Shown here: positions 23,250-32,582 of the stretch, in pieces | How positions within the stretch are numbered: position 1 is the stretch's first letter | Layout of the letters: every line of letters begins with the position of its first letter | Origin: SFFI01 sp964398655 | Lineage (GTDB): Bacteria; Bacillota; Clostridia; Saccharofermentanales; DTU023 | Direction of reading: 5' to 3' | Length of the DNA stretch: 53,160 bases | Assembly: GCA_964398655.1 (NCBI GenBank) | Contig: CAYNNG010000011.1 | Coordinates: 1 to 53,160, forward strand | Position numbers and translations under genes: made by a program | The notes under the pieces: generated by a model | What the model was told of the DNA's origin: nothing | Databases searched by the model: none | Seen by the model: the letters and a program-made list of their open reading frames with translations, nothing else

Positions 23250-24508
23250 CTAAGACCGCGAAGTTGTGGGATCTACTGCGTCGCGCAGGGCGTCGCCGAT
23301 AAAGTTTATGGCCATAACTAGGATCACGATTACCAGGCCTGAAGGCAGCCACAGCCAGGGCTTGTCCGTCAAGATGGTTAAGGATTTGGCGTCGCCCAAC
23401 ATGTTGCCCAGGCTGGCGGTGGGGGGCTGGACCCCCATGGCTAAGAAGGAGAGGGCGGCTTCGTCTAGGATGGCAAAGGCCATGACGGAGGTGGCGTGGA
23501 CCAGGATGGGGGCGATGGTGTTGGGCAGGATTTCACCGAAGAGGATAATCCGGCCTGGCAGACCTTGAACTTGAGTCCGCTTGATAAAGGGGGTTTCTCG
23601 GAGTGAGAGGACATTGCCTCGGACCAGACGGGCGACACCTGGCCAGTTGACGAATCCCAGGATGAGAATGATGGACCAGAGTCCGGGTTCAAAAATGGCC
23701 GCGAACATGAGAACAAGGAGCATGTAGGGGAAGGACATGACCATGTCGGTAAACCGCATGATAATGCTGTCCACCCAGGAGCCGAAGAAGCCTGAAATCA
23801 AGCCTAGACTGACTCCTACGGTTGTGGATAAAAGGGTAACCAGAACCCCCGCCAGGAGGGAGATGCGGCTGGCGTGCAGGAGACGGGACAGGACATCTCG
23901 GCCGGAAAGGTCGGTGCCCAGGAGGAATTCGCTAGAAGGAGGCTGGCCGAAACCGCCTACGATGGCGTTGGGGTCGTAGGGGGAAATAACGGGAGCTAGG
24001 ATGGCCAGGACTACAAGCAGCAGGAAAAGTCCTAGGGAGACCATGCCCAGTTTATGGCGTTTGAAGCGCCGCCAAATTGAGGCCAGGTAGGATTCTCCCG
24101 CGGGAGCGGGTTCGCCACCTGATAGGTCAAGTGAGTCCAGTTGGTCCGTGGCGGAATCAGGCTGAAGCTCTTGAGTCCCGGCCTGGTCCNNNNNNNNNNN
24201 NNNNNNNNNNNNNNNNNNNNNNNNNNNNNNNNNNNNNNNNNNNNNNNNNNNNNNNNNNNNNNNNNNNNNNNNNNNNNNNNNNNNNNNNNCTGAAGCTCTT
24301 GAGTCCCGGCCTGGTCCGCGGCGGAATCAGGCTGAGGCTCTTGCAGCCCTTCCTGGTCTATAGACTTTTCAGAGTTTCGCTCGCCAACCAGACTAGCCTT
24401 CTCAGCCTGATCAGCGGTCTGGGCTGCATCTTGTTTCTTCGCCTGTTGATGCTTCGCATCTTGAAGTTTCGCTTGATCTAGGAGCTGCTTGGATTTTTCT
24501 TCAGTCAT
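23250..24508 (-). CDS. Oligopeptide/dipeptide ABC transporter permease C with repetitive N-terminus (crosses a gap)
   Basis: The start at 24508 follows AGGAGG. An N-terminal cytosolic extension rich in Gln/Asp/Glu contains a 14-residue repeat (QEPQPDSAADQ / QELQPDSATDQ). Collapsing the 28-bp sequence shared by both gap flanks joins the frame to 'SYLASIWRRFKRHKLG' and the OppC body 'MVSLGLFLLLVVLAILAPVI', 'DLSGRDVLSRLLHASRISLLA', and the EAA loop. The joined protein would be about 376 residues. As numbered, the two parts are in different frames. It is the second permease of the five-gene operon starting at 29358 and its last gene. Confidence 0.85.
24190..24289. other. Assembly gap (100 N) in the oppC-like leader repeat
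   Basis: Identical 28-bp flanks at 24162-24189 and 24290-24317. Removing 128 bp restores the reading frame. The underlying 42-bp tandem repeat may have more copies than shown. Confidence 0.9.
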
Positions 24509-24519
24509 ACTCGCGCCTC

Positions 24520-25482
24520 CTATTCCAAACTGATGGTGGGGTCTATGAGGACATAGATGATGTCCGTGAGCAGGTTGGCCAGCTGGACTACTACCGCAGC
24601 CAGGAGGGCGGTACCCATGATGACGGGGTAGTCGCGGGCCAGGATGGCCGACATGGTCATGAGGCCGAGGCCGGGCCAGGCAAAGACTTGCTCAATGATG
24701 ATTGACCCGCCGAAGAGCATGGGGATCTGCATACCGATGACCGTGACGATGGTGATCAGGGCGTTACGGAAGGCGTGTTTGCCGATGACCTTGGTCTGGC
24801 CAATGCCCTTGGACTTGGCGGTACGCAGGTAATTGGCCTGGAGGATTTCCAGCATGCCCGACCGGATATAACGGATATTATTGCCCACCAGGGAGGCAGT
24901 CATGACCAGAACAGGCATGACCATGTGCCGGATCACATCACCGGCGCCCCGGTCACCCCCCAGAGTATACATGCCGGATGAGGGCAGCCAGCCCAGTTGG
25001 CTGGAGAAAAGATAAATAAAGACCAGGGCCAGGAAGAAGCTGGGCACCGAGATTGAAAGGAAGGAAAAACCCACAATGACGTAGTCTCCTACGGAATATT
25101 GCTTCACGGCGGAATAAATCCCTGCAGGAATAGCGATCAGGAGAGAGAGGACCAGGGAGGTCCCCATGAGCATGAGGGTGGGCCCCAGCTGCTGACGGAT
25201 CATGTCCGCGACGGGCTCAAAGGATTTGATGGAGTAGCCTAAGTTTCCGCGCAGGACCTGGCCCAGCCAGACTCCGTAACGAACCAGGAGCGGTTGGTTG
25301 AGGCCCAACTCTAAGGCCCTGGCTTCCACTGCACCTTGGGAAACCTTGGGTCCCATGAGCATGGCCAGGGGGTTGCCGGCCAGGTTCATGATCAGGAAGT
25401 CCAAAAAGGTAATGCCGATCAAGACGGGGATGGCAATTAAGAGGCGCTTTAAGATATAGCGCAAGATACCCTTAGTTCTCAT
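24520..25482 (-). CDS. Oligopeptide/dipeptide ABC transporter permease B
   Basis: 320 residues from ATG 25482 (MRTKGILRYILKRLL), preceded by GGAGGAGA and overlapping the end of the ATPase gene by 11 nt. It is a typical DppB/OppB: 'RLLIAIPVLIGITFLDFLIM', 'ARALELGLNQPLLVRYGVWL', 'GNLGYSIKSFEPV', and the EAA loop 'YLRTAKSKGIGQTKVIGKHAFRNALI' ending 'IEQVFAWPGLGLM'. Six membrane spans. It forms the membrane channel with the C subunit. Confidence 0.93.
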   Translation of the reverse strand: MRTKGILRYILKRLLIAIPVLIGITFLDFLIMNLAGNPLAMLMGPKVSQGAVEARALELGLNQPLLVRYGVWLGQVLRGNLGYSIKSFEPVADMIRQQLGPTLMLMGTSLVLSLLIAIPAGIYSAVKQYSVGDYVIVGFSFLSISVPSFFLALVFIYLFSSQLGWLPSSGMYTLGGDRGAGDVIRHMVMPVLVMTASLVGNNIRYIRSGMLEILQANYLRTAKSKGIGQTKVIGKHAFRNALITIVTVIGMQIPMLFGGSIIIEQVFAWPGLGLMTMSAILARDYPVIMGTALLAAVVVQLANLLTDIIYVLIDPTISLE

Positions 25483-26617
25483 CTCTCTCCTCCAAGTAGC
25501 CGGGAGCCGTGCGTTTGGCTCCGGGGAAGGCATAGTGTATATCTCTCCCCTCCTGCCTGGCTTTATGCCAGTCTGCCAGCATTACAGGGCAGGCCACACA
25601 GTGGGACTTGCGGTAGGACCGGCAGTCGCCGAACTGGGGATAACTGCCATCCGACTCCAACTCTGGCCTGGTTTGGCGGCAGGACTCCTGGGCCATGGGG
25701 CAGCGGGGGTGGAAGGGGCAGCCTTGGGGCGGGTCAATATTGGAAGGGACCTCGCCGGTCAGGAGGCTGCTTTCATCTGTGGGCAGGTCGGGATGGGGTA
25801 TGGGCGAGGCGGCGATGAGGGCCTGGGTATAGGGGTGGAGGGGGCGCTCAAAGAGTACATCAGCAGGGGCCACCTCCACGATCCGGCCCAGATACATCAC
25901 TGCGATCCGATCGGAGATATATTTGACCGCGGCCAGGCCATGGGCAATAAATAAATAGGCAAAACCCAGCTCTTCCTGCAAGGAGCAGAGCAGGTTGAGA
26001 ATTTGAGCCTGGATAGACACGTCCAGGGCAGAAACCGGCTCGTCACAGACAATGAGTTTGGGCTTCAAGGACAGGGCAGCCGCAATGCCTAACCTCTGCA
26101 GCTGGCCCCCGGAAAATTCATGGGGGTAGCGGCGAGCGCTGTTGGCAGGCAGGCCGACCAGGTCCAAGAGGCGGCGGACCTCCTGGTCTACTTGCTTTTT
26201 TTCCACCAGCCCGTGGTAGAGCAAGGGGGTAGATAGGATATCGTAGACCCGTTTACGGGGATTGAGCGAGGAATAGGGATCCTGGAAGATCATTTGCAGG
26301 TCAAGGCGGGCCTTTTGCTTGCCTTCACCGCTTAATTTATCCAAGTCTTGCATGCGGTAAAGGACATGGCCACTAGTAGGCTTTTCCAGGCCAATCACCA
26401 GCTTGCCCAGGGTAGTCTTACCGCAGCCGGACTCCCCTACCAGGCCCAGAGTTTCCCCCTCATAGAGGGTTAGGTCTACCCCGTCTACCGCCTTAACCAC
26501 ATCCTGGCGGAACCAGTGGTCGTCGCTGCGGGAGGTGTAATAGCGCTTAAGATCCTCCACCTTGATAATCTGGGGCAGGACTTGGTCAGACCTTAAGGCT
26601 TTGCGTTTACAAGACAC
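25472..26617 (-). CDS. Oligopeptide ABC transporter ATP-binding protein F
   Basis: 381 residues. A GTG start at 26617 is chosen because AGGAGG lies 7 nt upstream; an ATG at 26638 lacks such spacing. The start lies inside the end of the D-subunit gene (11-nt overlap). Walker A 'GLVGESGCGKTTLGKLVIGLE', signature 'FSGGQLQRLGIAAAL', Walker B 'LIVCDEPVSALDVS', H-loop 'LFIAHGLAAVKYI'. The C-terminal oligopeptide-transporter motif with Cys ('GCPFHPRCPMAQESC') can carry an Fe-S cluster; here the tail is extended with extra Cys ('SHCVACP'). Confidence 0.92.
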   Translation of the reverse strand: MSCKRKALRSDQVLPQIIKVEDLKRYYTSRSDDHWFRQDVVKAVDGVDLTLYEGETLGLVGESGCGKTTLGKLVIGLEKPTSGHVLYRMQDLDKLSGEGKQKARLDLQMIFQDPYSSLNPRKRVYDILSTPLLYHGLVEKKQVDQEVRRLLDLVGLPANSARRYPHEFSGGQLQRLGIAAALSLKPKLIVCDEPVSALDVSIQAQILNLLCSLQEELGFAYLFIAHGLAAVKYISDRIAVMYLGRIVEVAPADVLFERPLHPYTQALIAASPIPHPDLPTDESSLLTGEVPSNIDPPQGCPFHPRCPMAQESCRQTRPELESDGSYPQFGDCRSYRKSHCVACPVMLADWHKARQEGRDIHYAFPGAKRTAPGYLEERDEN

Positions 26618-27689
26618 GGTTGTACCTCCTGGCGGCATTTTCTTCGGGATCGGCTAGTTCCTTACCCAGCCAGGCCAAATTAGTAAAGTCACCGCGGGCC
26701 GCGCGTTCGCAGCGGACCCGCTGGCCACTGGGCAGGTCAGCCATAACTTGGGGGTTCTCCCGGCAGGAAGCTAGGGCAAATGGACAGCGGTCATAAAAGC
26801 GGCAGCCTTGAATTTGCGAGTAGTTGGCCGGCACCACCCCTGGAATTGAATGGAGCTGGCGGTCGCTGGAGTCTGTAATGCTAGGCACCGACCGCAGCAA
26901 GGCCGCCGTATAGGGGTGGCCGGGATCTTCAAAGAGTTGGCGGAGGCCGGATTCTTCCACTAACTGGCCGGCGTACATAACTAACACCCGGTCAACCATC
27001 TGGGCCAGCAGGCCTATGTCGTGACTGATAATCAGGATGGCGGTGCCACGCTCCTGGGCCAGAGACTTAATCAAGGCCATGATTTGGGCCTGAACAGTGA
27101 CGTCCAGAGCCGTGGTCGGTTCGTCCGCGATCATGAGCTCGGGCTGGCCAGCTATGGCCATGGCGATCATCACCCGCTGCCGCATGCCCCCGGACAGGGC
27201 ATGGGGATATTGGCGCATGACAGACTTGGCCCGGGGCAGGCCCACTCGGGTTAAGAGCTGGACCGCTTCCTTATTAGCCTCCTCGCGGGACATGGGCCGG
27301 TGGGCCCGGATGGCTTCACGCATTTGGTTGCCGATGGTGAAGACGGGGTTCAAGCTCGTGAGGGCATCCTGAAAAACCATGGAGATGTGCCGGCCCCGGA
27401 TCTCATCCAGCTCGTGCTCTGACATTTGAGCCAGGTCTTGGCCTTTAAAAAGGATACGGCCGCCGGAAATCCGGCCGTTTTTGGCTAGAAGTCCCATGAT
27501 CGCTAAAGAAGTAATAGATTTCCCGGAGCCCGATTCGCCTACCAGGCCCACCACTTCGCCAGGGTAGACCTTAAAAGACACGCCCTGTAAAAAGGTGTGG
27601 TCGCCAAAATCCGACCGGAAGCTGAGTTCCAGGTCTTGGACTTCCAGGAGGGGCTCCTTGCCCGCCTCGCGGTTTGTTTTATCTTGCAT
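26607..27689 (-). CDS. Oligopeptide ABC transporter ATP-binding protein D
   Basis: 360 residues from ATG 27689 (MQDKTNREAGKEPLLEV), 25 bp after the binding-protein stop. Walker A 'LVGESGSGKSITSLAIMGLL', signature 'LSGGMRQRVMIAMAI', Walker B 'LMIADEPTTALDVTVQ', H-loop 'LIISHDIGLLAQM', and the family C-terminal Cys motif 'GCRFYDRCPFALASC'. It pairs with the F subunit as the heterodimeric motor. Confidence 0.92.
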   Translation of the reverse strand: MQDKTNREAGKEPLLEVQDLELSFRSDFGDHTFLQGVSFKVYPGEVVGLVGESGSGKSITSLAIMGLLAKNGRISGGRILFKGQDLAQMSEHELDEIRGRHISMVFQDALTSLNPVFTIGNQMREAIRAHRPMSREEANKEAVQLLTRVGLPRAKSVMRQYPHALSGGMRQRVMIAMAIAGQPELMIADEPTTALDVTVQAQIMALIKSLAQERGTAILIISHDIGLLAQMVDRVLVMYAGQLVEESGLRQLFEDPGHPYTAALLRSVPSITDSSDRQLHSIPGVVPANYSQIQGCRFYDRCPFALASCRENPQVMADLPSGQRVRCERAARGDFTNLAWLGKELADPEENAARRYNRVL

Positions 27690-27714
27690 CTTGCTGTCCG
27701 CCCAACAGCTGACC

Positions 27715-29358
27715 CTAGTCTGCCAAAGACCAGGTATGGACGTCGTTGAACATACCATAGGAGCCAGGACTTACATTAGATACCCGGTCGGAGACCACAC
27801 TGAGGGGGCTCTCGACATAAAGATTAACCAGGGGGACATCCGTTTGGATCAGCCGGTCAATCTGCCCCATGAGGTCCCGCATGCCCTCGGTATCACCGTC
27901 CTTAACCAGGGCAGCCTGGTCTAAGAGCTCATTCATCTCTGCGCTCCCGTAGTTGGACCAATTGTCTGCATCCTCGCCGGAAGCCGCCAACCAAACTATA
28001 TCGGCCAAAGGATCAATGGGGACCATGGTGTACTGAACAGCCATGAGGTCGTACTTATGCTGGTTGACCTCACCCAGGAGAGAGCCCAAGTCCATGGCCT
28101 GGACCTTAACCTCAATGCCCAGATCCTTGAGCTGCTGTACGATTACGTTGGCCACATTAGTCATGAGAGGATCGCCCGAATTGATCAAGAAGAGCAGGGG
28201 CTCGTCCTGGGTCCACTCGGTCTCTGCCATCTCCGCCTTGGCGGCCTCCGGATCAAAAGCCGCGGCCTCTAACTGGTCATCAAAGAAAGGTGAATAAGAA
28301 TTTAAGAAGCCGTCGGTAATTTCGCCCTGGCCCTGGAGGAAGCCCTCCAAGAGCAGCTGACGGTTAACTCCCTGGAGGATGGCACGGCGCACATGAACGT
28401 CGGGAACCGATTCCAGGTTAATGAAGAGGTAATTGTTGGTTAAGGGCTTGTCATAGCTGGCTGTGAGACCTTCCATCCCACTGATCACGGCCTGGTCTTC
28501 TACCGGTATGGCTGCCATGGTGGCCGGCACTACGTCCAGTTCACCCGACTGGAGGCCCGCTAAAATGCCCGAGCCCTGCACAACCTTGAGGTTGAGGCTC
28601 TTGATCTGGGGGGCTCCTCGCCAGTAATCCTCATTGGCCGTATAGGCAGCGTAGTGGTCCAAGTTGAGGTCGACCAGTTTGTAGGGGCCTGAAACTACGT
28701 CCGGGGCATTAAACCAGGTAGAGGTCCGCAGCTCTTCCGAGCTCTGGTCACCCAGGATATGGCTGGGCAGGGGATAAATATAACGGAGATAAGAAGCCAG
28801 GAAGCTGTTGAGGGGAATCGGCTTCTGGGAAGTTAGGGTCAGGGTCTTGTCATCCAGCTTTTGGATAGCCGGTACGTCTTCCAGGCTGGCGTCGTCCGCC
28901 ACCTGGCCGCCTTCATCAAAGCCCTCAAAGTTGCTGTAGTTGTAGACATTCAAGTTGCCTACGCCCTTGCTGGTGGTTTTCAGAATGGTAAAAATAACAT
29001 CGTCTGCAGTAATAGGCTCACCATCTGACCAGTTCGCCTCATCATTGAGGTGGATCTTAAAGGTCAGATTGTCTTTCGTGGTAACTTCATCCGCAAGCAG
29101 GTACTCAAACTCCATGTCGGACTTGAGCTCGACCAGGGGCTGGAACTGCAGGCTGATGGCTGCGTGGTTAACAATGGTGGCATCGTAGAGCAGGGGGTTT
29201 AGAGTATTGAAGGTGTAGGTCACGCCCACATTGACAATGCCTTCGGCTGCTTGAACCTGGCGGCCTGCGCCTCCAGCTCCCAGCAGCAAAATAGCCAGAG
29301 TTAAAAAGACGGTCAGGGTCCTTTTAGCTCTCTGCCAAAAGTTTTCTAATCTATGCAT
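27715..29358 (-). CDS. Oligopeptide/solute-binding protein family 5, no lipobox
   Basis: 547 residues. Signal peptide 'TVFLTLAILLLGAGGAG' ending near VQAAEG, then an SBP_bac_5 domain: 'VTYTFNTLNPLLYDATIV', 'NDEANWSDGEPITADDVIF', 'VSGPYKLVDLNLDHYAAY', 'PDVHVRRAILQGVNRQLLL'. No Cys follows the hydrophobic core, so it is not a lipoprotein; retention at the membrane must be by another route. It is the first gene of the operon; AGGAGG precedes the ATG. The ligand is probably a peptide, but nickel or other ligands are possible. Confidence 0.9.
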   Translation of the reverse strand: MHRLENFWQRAKRTLTVFLTLAILLLGAGGAGRQVQAAEGIVNVGVTYTFNTLNPLLYDATIVNHAAISLQFQPLVELKSDMEFEYLLADEVTTKDNLTFKIHLNDEANWSDGEPITADDVIFTILKTTSKGVGNLNVYNYSNFEGFDEGGQVADDASLEDVPAIQKLDDKTLTLTSQKPIPLNSFLASYLRYIYPLPSHILGDQSSEELRTSTWFNAPDVVSGPYKLVDLNLDHYAAYTANEDYWRGAPQIKSLNLKVVQGSGILAGLQSGELDVVPATMAAIPVEDQAVISGMEGLTASYDKPLTNNYLFINLESVPDVHVRRAILQGVNRQLLLEGFLQGQGEITDGFLNSYSPFFDDQLEAAAFDPEAAKAEMAETEWTQDEPLLFLINSGDPLMTNVANVIVQQLKDLGIEVKVQAMDLGSLLGEVNQHKYDLMAVQYTMVPIDPLADIVWLAASGEDADNWSNYGSAEMNELLDQAALVKDGDTEGMRDLMGQIDRLIQTDVPLVNLYVESPLSVVSDRVSNVSPGSYGMFNDVHTWSLAD

Positions 29359-29509
29359 AAATTCCTCCTAAAGGCCCAAGAGACAGCTCGGGCGGGGTAA
29401 AGATAAGGCTGAGCAAGCCTGCAAAATAAGTATAGGGGCTAGCCGTCCGCCAGCACGTAACATTTGCTGGCAGGACCAAACTCCCCCTACCTGCGGATGG
29501 TCCAGGCTC

Positions 29510-30913
29510 TTAGCCGTGGATTTTTTCGCGATTGGCATCCCGGCGCCAGCGGGCCGGGGGTACACCGAAGTGTTCCTTAAACTGCCGGGTAAAGTGCGAT
29601 TGCGAGGAAAAGCGGTAGAATTCCGCGATGTCCTGAATGCTGTTGTTGGTGTACTTGAGCATGGAAGCCGCCTCTTCCAGGCGTTTGGCTCGAATAAAGC
29701 GGTTAATGCCCTCCCCGGTTTCTTGCTTAAAGAGCTTGGAGAGATAGGCCGGGTGCAGGTGAAATTCGTGGGCCAGAGCGTCCAGACTTAAGTCGTCCAC
29801 CAGATTTGCGTTGATATATTTCATGATCTGCAGGACCGTCTGGTTGTAGCGCTGCTGGTTTTCCTGCTCCTGGCTGACCAGGCTGGTAAAGTCCAGAAGC
29901 GCGCGTTCCTCAATGCTGTCCAGATCATCCTCGGACCGGGCCTGGTCAATCTGCCGGATATAGGCATCCGACAGGGTAAAGCAAGAGGAATAGTCTACGC
30001 CCCCGCGGATGGCCGCCCGGGTGAAGATGGTGATGGAACCAATCAGGGAGTTTTTGAGGGATCTCAGAGGATTTTGTGACAGCTTGGCCTTTTCCTGGTT
30101 GTTGATTTGCTTTAAAGCCTTAAGGGCGGCGTCGGCATCGCCCTCCGCGATGCCCTTGCTCATTTCTTCTTCCAGTAGGATATCAGCGTGAGAGAATTGG
30201 GCTGACCGGTCTTCCAGCTGTGTGCGGTAGTATTTTTCCGGCAGGCTGGTGGAGAGGAAAGTGGCGGAATCCTCGATGCTGCCCAATTCTTCCTCTTCCT
30301 GCTCCTTGCTGGCCTCGGCCATGGCGTCAAAGAAGAGCTGAGTGTGAGCTGACAGGCCGAAAATAGCGTTTTGAGGATTGTTGCTCAGCTGCTCCCTCAC
30401 CTGCTCCAAGCGGGTGGGATTGAGTGTACCATCCTTGTGGGCAATCGTCTGTTCTCGCTCAATATGGCTGACTACGGTGCGGCTGAATTCCGCCAGGTAG
30501 CGGCCAATGATCACGGCGGAGTCGTAGGAGATACGGTCCAGAGACTTCAGCATTTGGCTGGCTTGCTCCCCGGCATCCAAGTCGTATAGGCCCTGGCGCA
30601 GCCAATAATCGGGGTTCACTTCATCACTGTCGTGTAAATAAGGCCCCATCACAATGGCGTATTCATCGTCCAGCTCCACAAAGATATAGCGCGACCGGTC
30701 CATGGCCCGGGTGTGCTGGGCCAGGCTCACATGGCCGCGTTTAATGGGCAGGCGGCTAAGCTCTGGCAGCTTATAGCCATCTTGGGGAGGGTGGGGATAA
30801 ATAGCCTGGCCTTGAAAGTAAAGCCAAATGGGCAGACGAATGAGCAGACGCAGAGAGTTGATGGCGGTCTTCATCTCCTCAATATCTTTGGCAGTAACTT
30901 TGTGCAAGTTCAT
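29510..30913 (-). CDS. AraC-family transcriptional regulator
   Basis: 467 residues from ATG 30913 (MNLHKVTAKDIEE), preceded by AAGGAG; the frame extends to a TTG at 30931. The C-terminal 100 residues are two AraC helix-turn-helices ('DLSLDALAHEFHLHPAYLSK', 'SIQDIAEFYRFSSQSHFTRQ') ending with the family motif 'FKEHFGVPPARWRR'. The large N-terminal part has no cupin; it includes 'NPLRSLKNSLIGSITIFTR' and 'AAIRGGVDYSSCFTLSDAYI', a core common in Bacillota AraC regulators of sugar operons. It is divergent from the disaccharide operon, which it presumably activates. Confidence 0.88.
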   Translation of the reverse strand: MNLHKVTAKDIEEMKTAINSLRLLIRLPIWLYFQGQAIYPHPPQDGYKLPELSRLPIKRGHVSLAQHTRAMDRSRYIFVELDDEYAIVMGPYLHDSDEVNPDYWLRQGLYDLDAGEQASQMLKSLDRISYDSAVIIGRYLAEFSRTVVSHIEREQTIAHKDGTLNPTRLEQVREQLSNNPQNAIFGLSAHTQLFFDAMAEASKEQEEEELGSIEDSATFLSTSLPEKYYRTQLEDRSAQFSHADILLEEEMSKGIAEGDADAALKALKQINNQEKAKLSQNPLRSLKNSLIGSITIFTRAAIRGGVDYSSCFTLSDAYIRQIDQARSEDDLDSIEERALLDFTSLVSQEQENQQRYNQTVLQIMKYINANLVDDLSLDALAHEFHLHPAYLSKLFKQETGEGINRFIRAKRLEEAASMLKYTNNSIQDIAEFYRFSSQSHFTRQFKEHFGVPPARWRRDANREKIHG

Positions 30914-31149
30914 GACTGAAAACTCCTTCAAAACGTCATCCGCAGGCGCGGGCAGCCGGCGGGCCGCCCGCTATCTATAGTAATCTTTTATATCATAAAT
31001 ACTTCTACTCACTTTTTCCACAAAGAAGTTCGATCGAGCAAAAAAGTTTTCTAGCACTTGCCTTGTGGCCGCAGAGGAAAAATATCTAAACTCGTTGAAT
31101 TTATATCACGTTTCCTAATTATATACAAAATTCTCGCAGATAAAAACCC

Positions 31150-31184
31150 TATACTTATCTCAAGTTGTTTGCATTTGCAAACAA
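31150..31184 (+). promoter_or_regulatory. -10 box and 20-bp palindromic operator of the disaccharide operon
   Basis: TATACT at 31150-31155 has no good -35, as expected for an activator-dependent promoter. TTGTTTGCATTTGCAAACAA at 31165-31184 is a perfect palindrome with 9-bp arms and overlaps the predicted transcription start. A repressor bound there would block initiation. Confidence 0.6.
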
Positions 31185-31215
31185 TATTCTAGTTATTCAT
31201 ACGGAGGTATATTGT

Positions 31216-32511
31216 ATGAAAAAACTTGCCACCCTTTTAAGTGTCGTAATGATTTTCTCCCTCCTCTTTGGCTTACAGGCACCTGTAGCCGCCGAAGAAA
31301 AAATCACCATTAACTTCGCCGCCCAAGGCGACTCTACCCCTGCAACCCAAGCCGTCATTGACGCCTTCAACGAGTCCCAGGACAAATATGAAGCCGTCTG
31401 GATTGACATGACTAACGACTCCGGCGCTATGCGCACCCAGCTCCTGAACTCTCTGAAAGCCGGCAGCGCTGAATACGACGTTATCTCCATGGACGTGGTT
31501 TGGGCCGGTGAATTTGCTGCCGCAGGTTATCTGGAACCCCTGGATGCCATGATGAAGGACAACAAAATGTCCGCCCGCGACTACAACGCTGGTTCTATCT
31601 CCGCTGGTAAATACTCTGGTAAGCAGTATGCTCTGCCCTTCTTCCCCGACCTGGGTATCCTCTATGTGCGTTCCGATATCGTCTCTGAAGAAGATATGGA
31701 AAAATTAGAGTCCGGCGATTACACCTACGCTGACCTGCAAGATATGGCAGTGAAGTACAAGGGCGAAGGCGAAACCACTGACGGTTTTGTTTACCAGTCC
31801 AAGCAGTACGAAGGCCTGGTTTGCAACTTCAACGAATTCTCCAACAACTTCCAGGATATTGAAGATGGTCTGAAAGCCATGAAGGGCATGATGGACGCCA
31901 AGGCCGTGCCTGAGAACATCTTAGTCTACACCGAAGGTGAGACCGCCAACGCCTTTATCCAAGGTGACGCTGTATTTGCCCGTAACTGGCCTTATCAATG
32001 GGGTTCCATCGCTTCTGACGGCTCCATCAAGCAAGACCAAGTCAAGATCACTCCCCTCCCCAACGGCGGTACAGTTGGCGGCTGGCTGCTCGGCATGAAT
32101 GCTAACTCTGAGCAAAAAGAAGGCGCTTTTGAGCTGATCAAATTCATCACCGGTTATGACGGCCAAAAGATTATGTCCATGGAAGGCGGCTACCTGCCTG
32201 GCTTCAACAAGGTTCTGGAAGATAAAGAAGTTATCGATGCCAACGACCTGCTCTCCATGCCTGGTTTCGTAACTGCTCTGGATAAGACCATCTCCCGCCC
32301 CGTTTCTGAAGACTACGCCGGCCTCTCTGACGACCTGCAGCAAGCCATCCACAAGTTCTTAGCTGGTGACATTGAAGAAGCAGAAGCTGCTGAGAGCATC
32401 GCGAAGATCCTGGAAGAAAAGGCTGAGCCCTTTGAGAGACCCGAAGAAACTGAAGAAAATATGGAAGAAGGCGAAACTCCTGAAACAGAGGAAGCCACCA
32501 AAGAAGGTTAA
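31216..32511 (+). CDS. Sugar ABC transporter substrate-binding protein (family 1, MalE-like), no lipobox
   Basis: 431 residues from ATG 31216 with GGAGG 8 nt upstream; an upstream Met at 31165 lies in the operator. Signal peptide 'MKKLATLLSVVMIFSLLFG' with cleavage near VAAEE and no lipobox Cys. SBP_bac_1 features: 'QLLNSLKAGSAEYDVISMDV', 'WAGEFAAAGYLEPLD', 'YALPFFPDLGILYVRSD', 'FARNWPYQWGSI', 'PLPNGGTVGGWLLGMN'. A strongly acidic tail (about the last 45 residues, EEAEAAE...ETPETEE) is unusual for the family. It probably binds an alpha-linked disaccharide, judged by the downstream GH65 enzyme. Confidence 0.9.
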   Translation: MKKLATLLSVVMIFSLLFGLQAPVAAEEKITINFAAQGDSTPATQAVIDAFNESQDKYEAVWIDMTNDSGAMRTQLLNSLKAGSAEYDVISMDVVWAGEFAAAGYLEPLDAMMKDNKMSARDYNAGSISAGKYSGKQYALPFFPDLGILYVRSDIVSEEDMEKLESGDYTYADLQDMAVKYKGEGETTDGFVYQSKQYEGLVCNFNEFSNNFQDIEDGLKAMKGMMDAKAVPENILVYTEGETANAFIQGDAVFARNWPYQWGSIASDGSIKQDQVKITPLPNGGTVGGWLLGMNANSEQKEGAFELIKFITGYDGQKIMSMEGGYLPGFNKVLEDKEVIDANDLLSMPGFVTALDKTISRPVSEDYAGLSDDLQQAIHKFLAGDIEEAEAAESIAKILEEKAEPFERPEETEENMEEGETPETEEATKEG

Positions 32512-32529
32512 GCCTGAATAAACCCGCTA

Positions 32530-32563
32530 AGAGGCAGCCCCAGGGGGCTGCCTCTCTTTTTTT
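32530..32563 (+). terminator. Intra-operon terminator/attenuator after the binding-protein gene
   Basis: An 11-bp stem (AGAGGCAGCCC / GGGCTGCCTCT) followed by a run of seven T. It lies between the binding protein and the first permease and should give more receptor than membrane subunits by partial termination. Confidence 0.85.
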
Positions 32564-32582
32564 ACGATAAGGAGCTGGCTAT

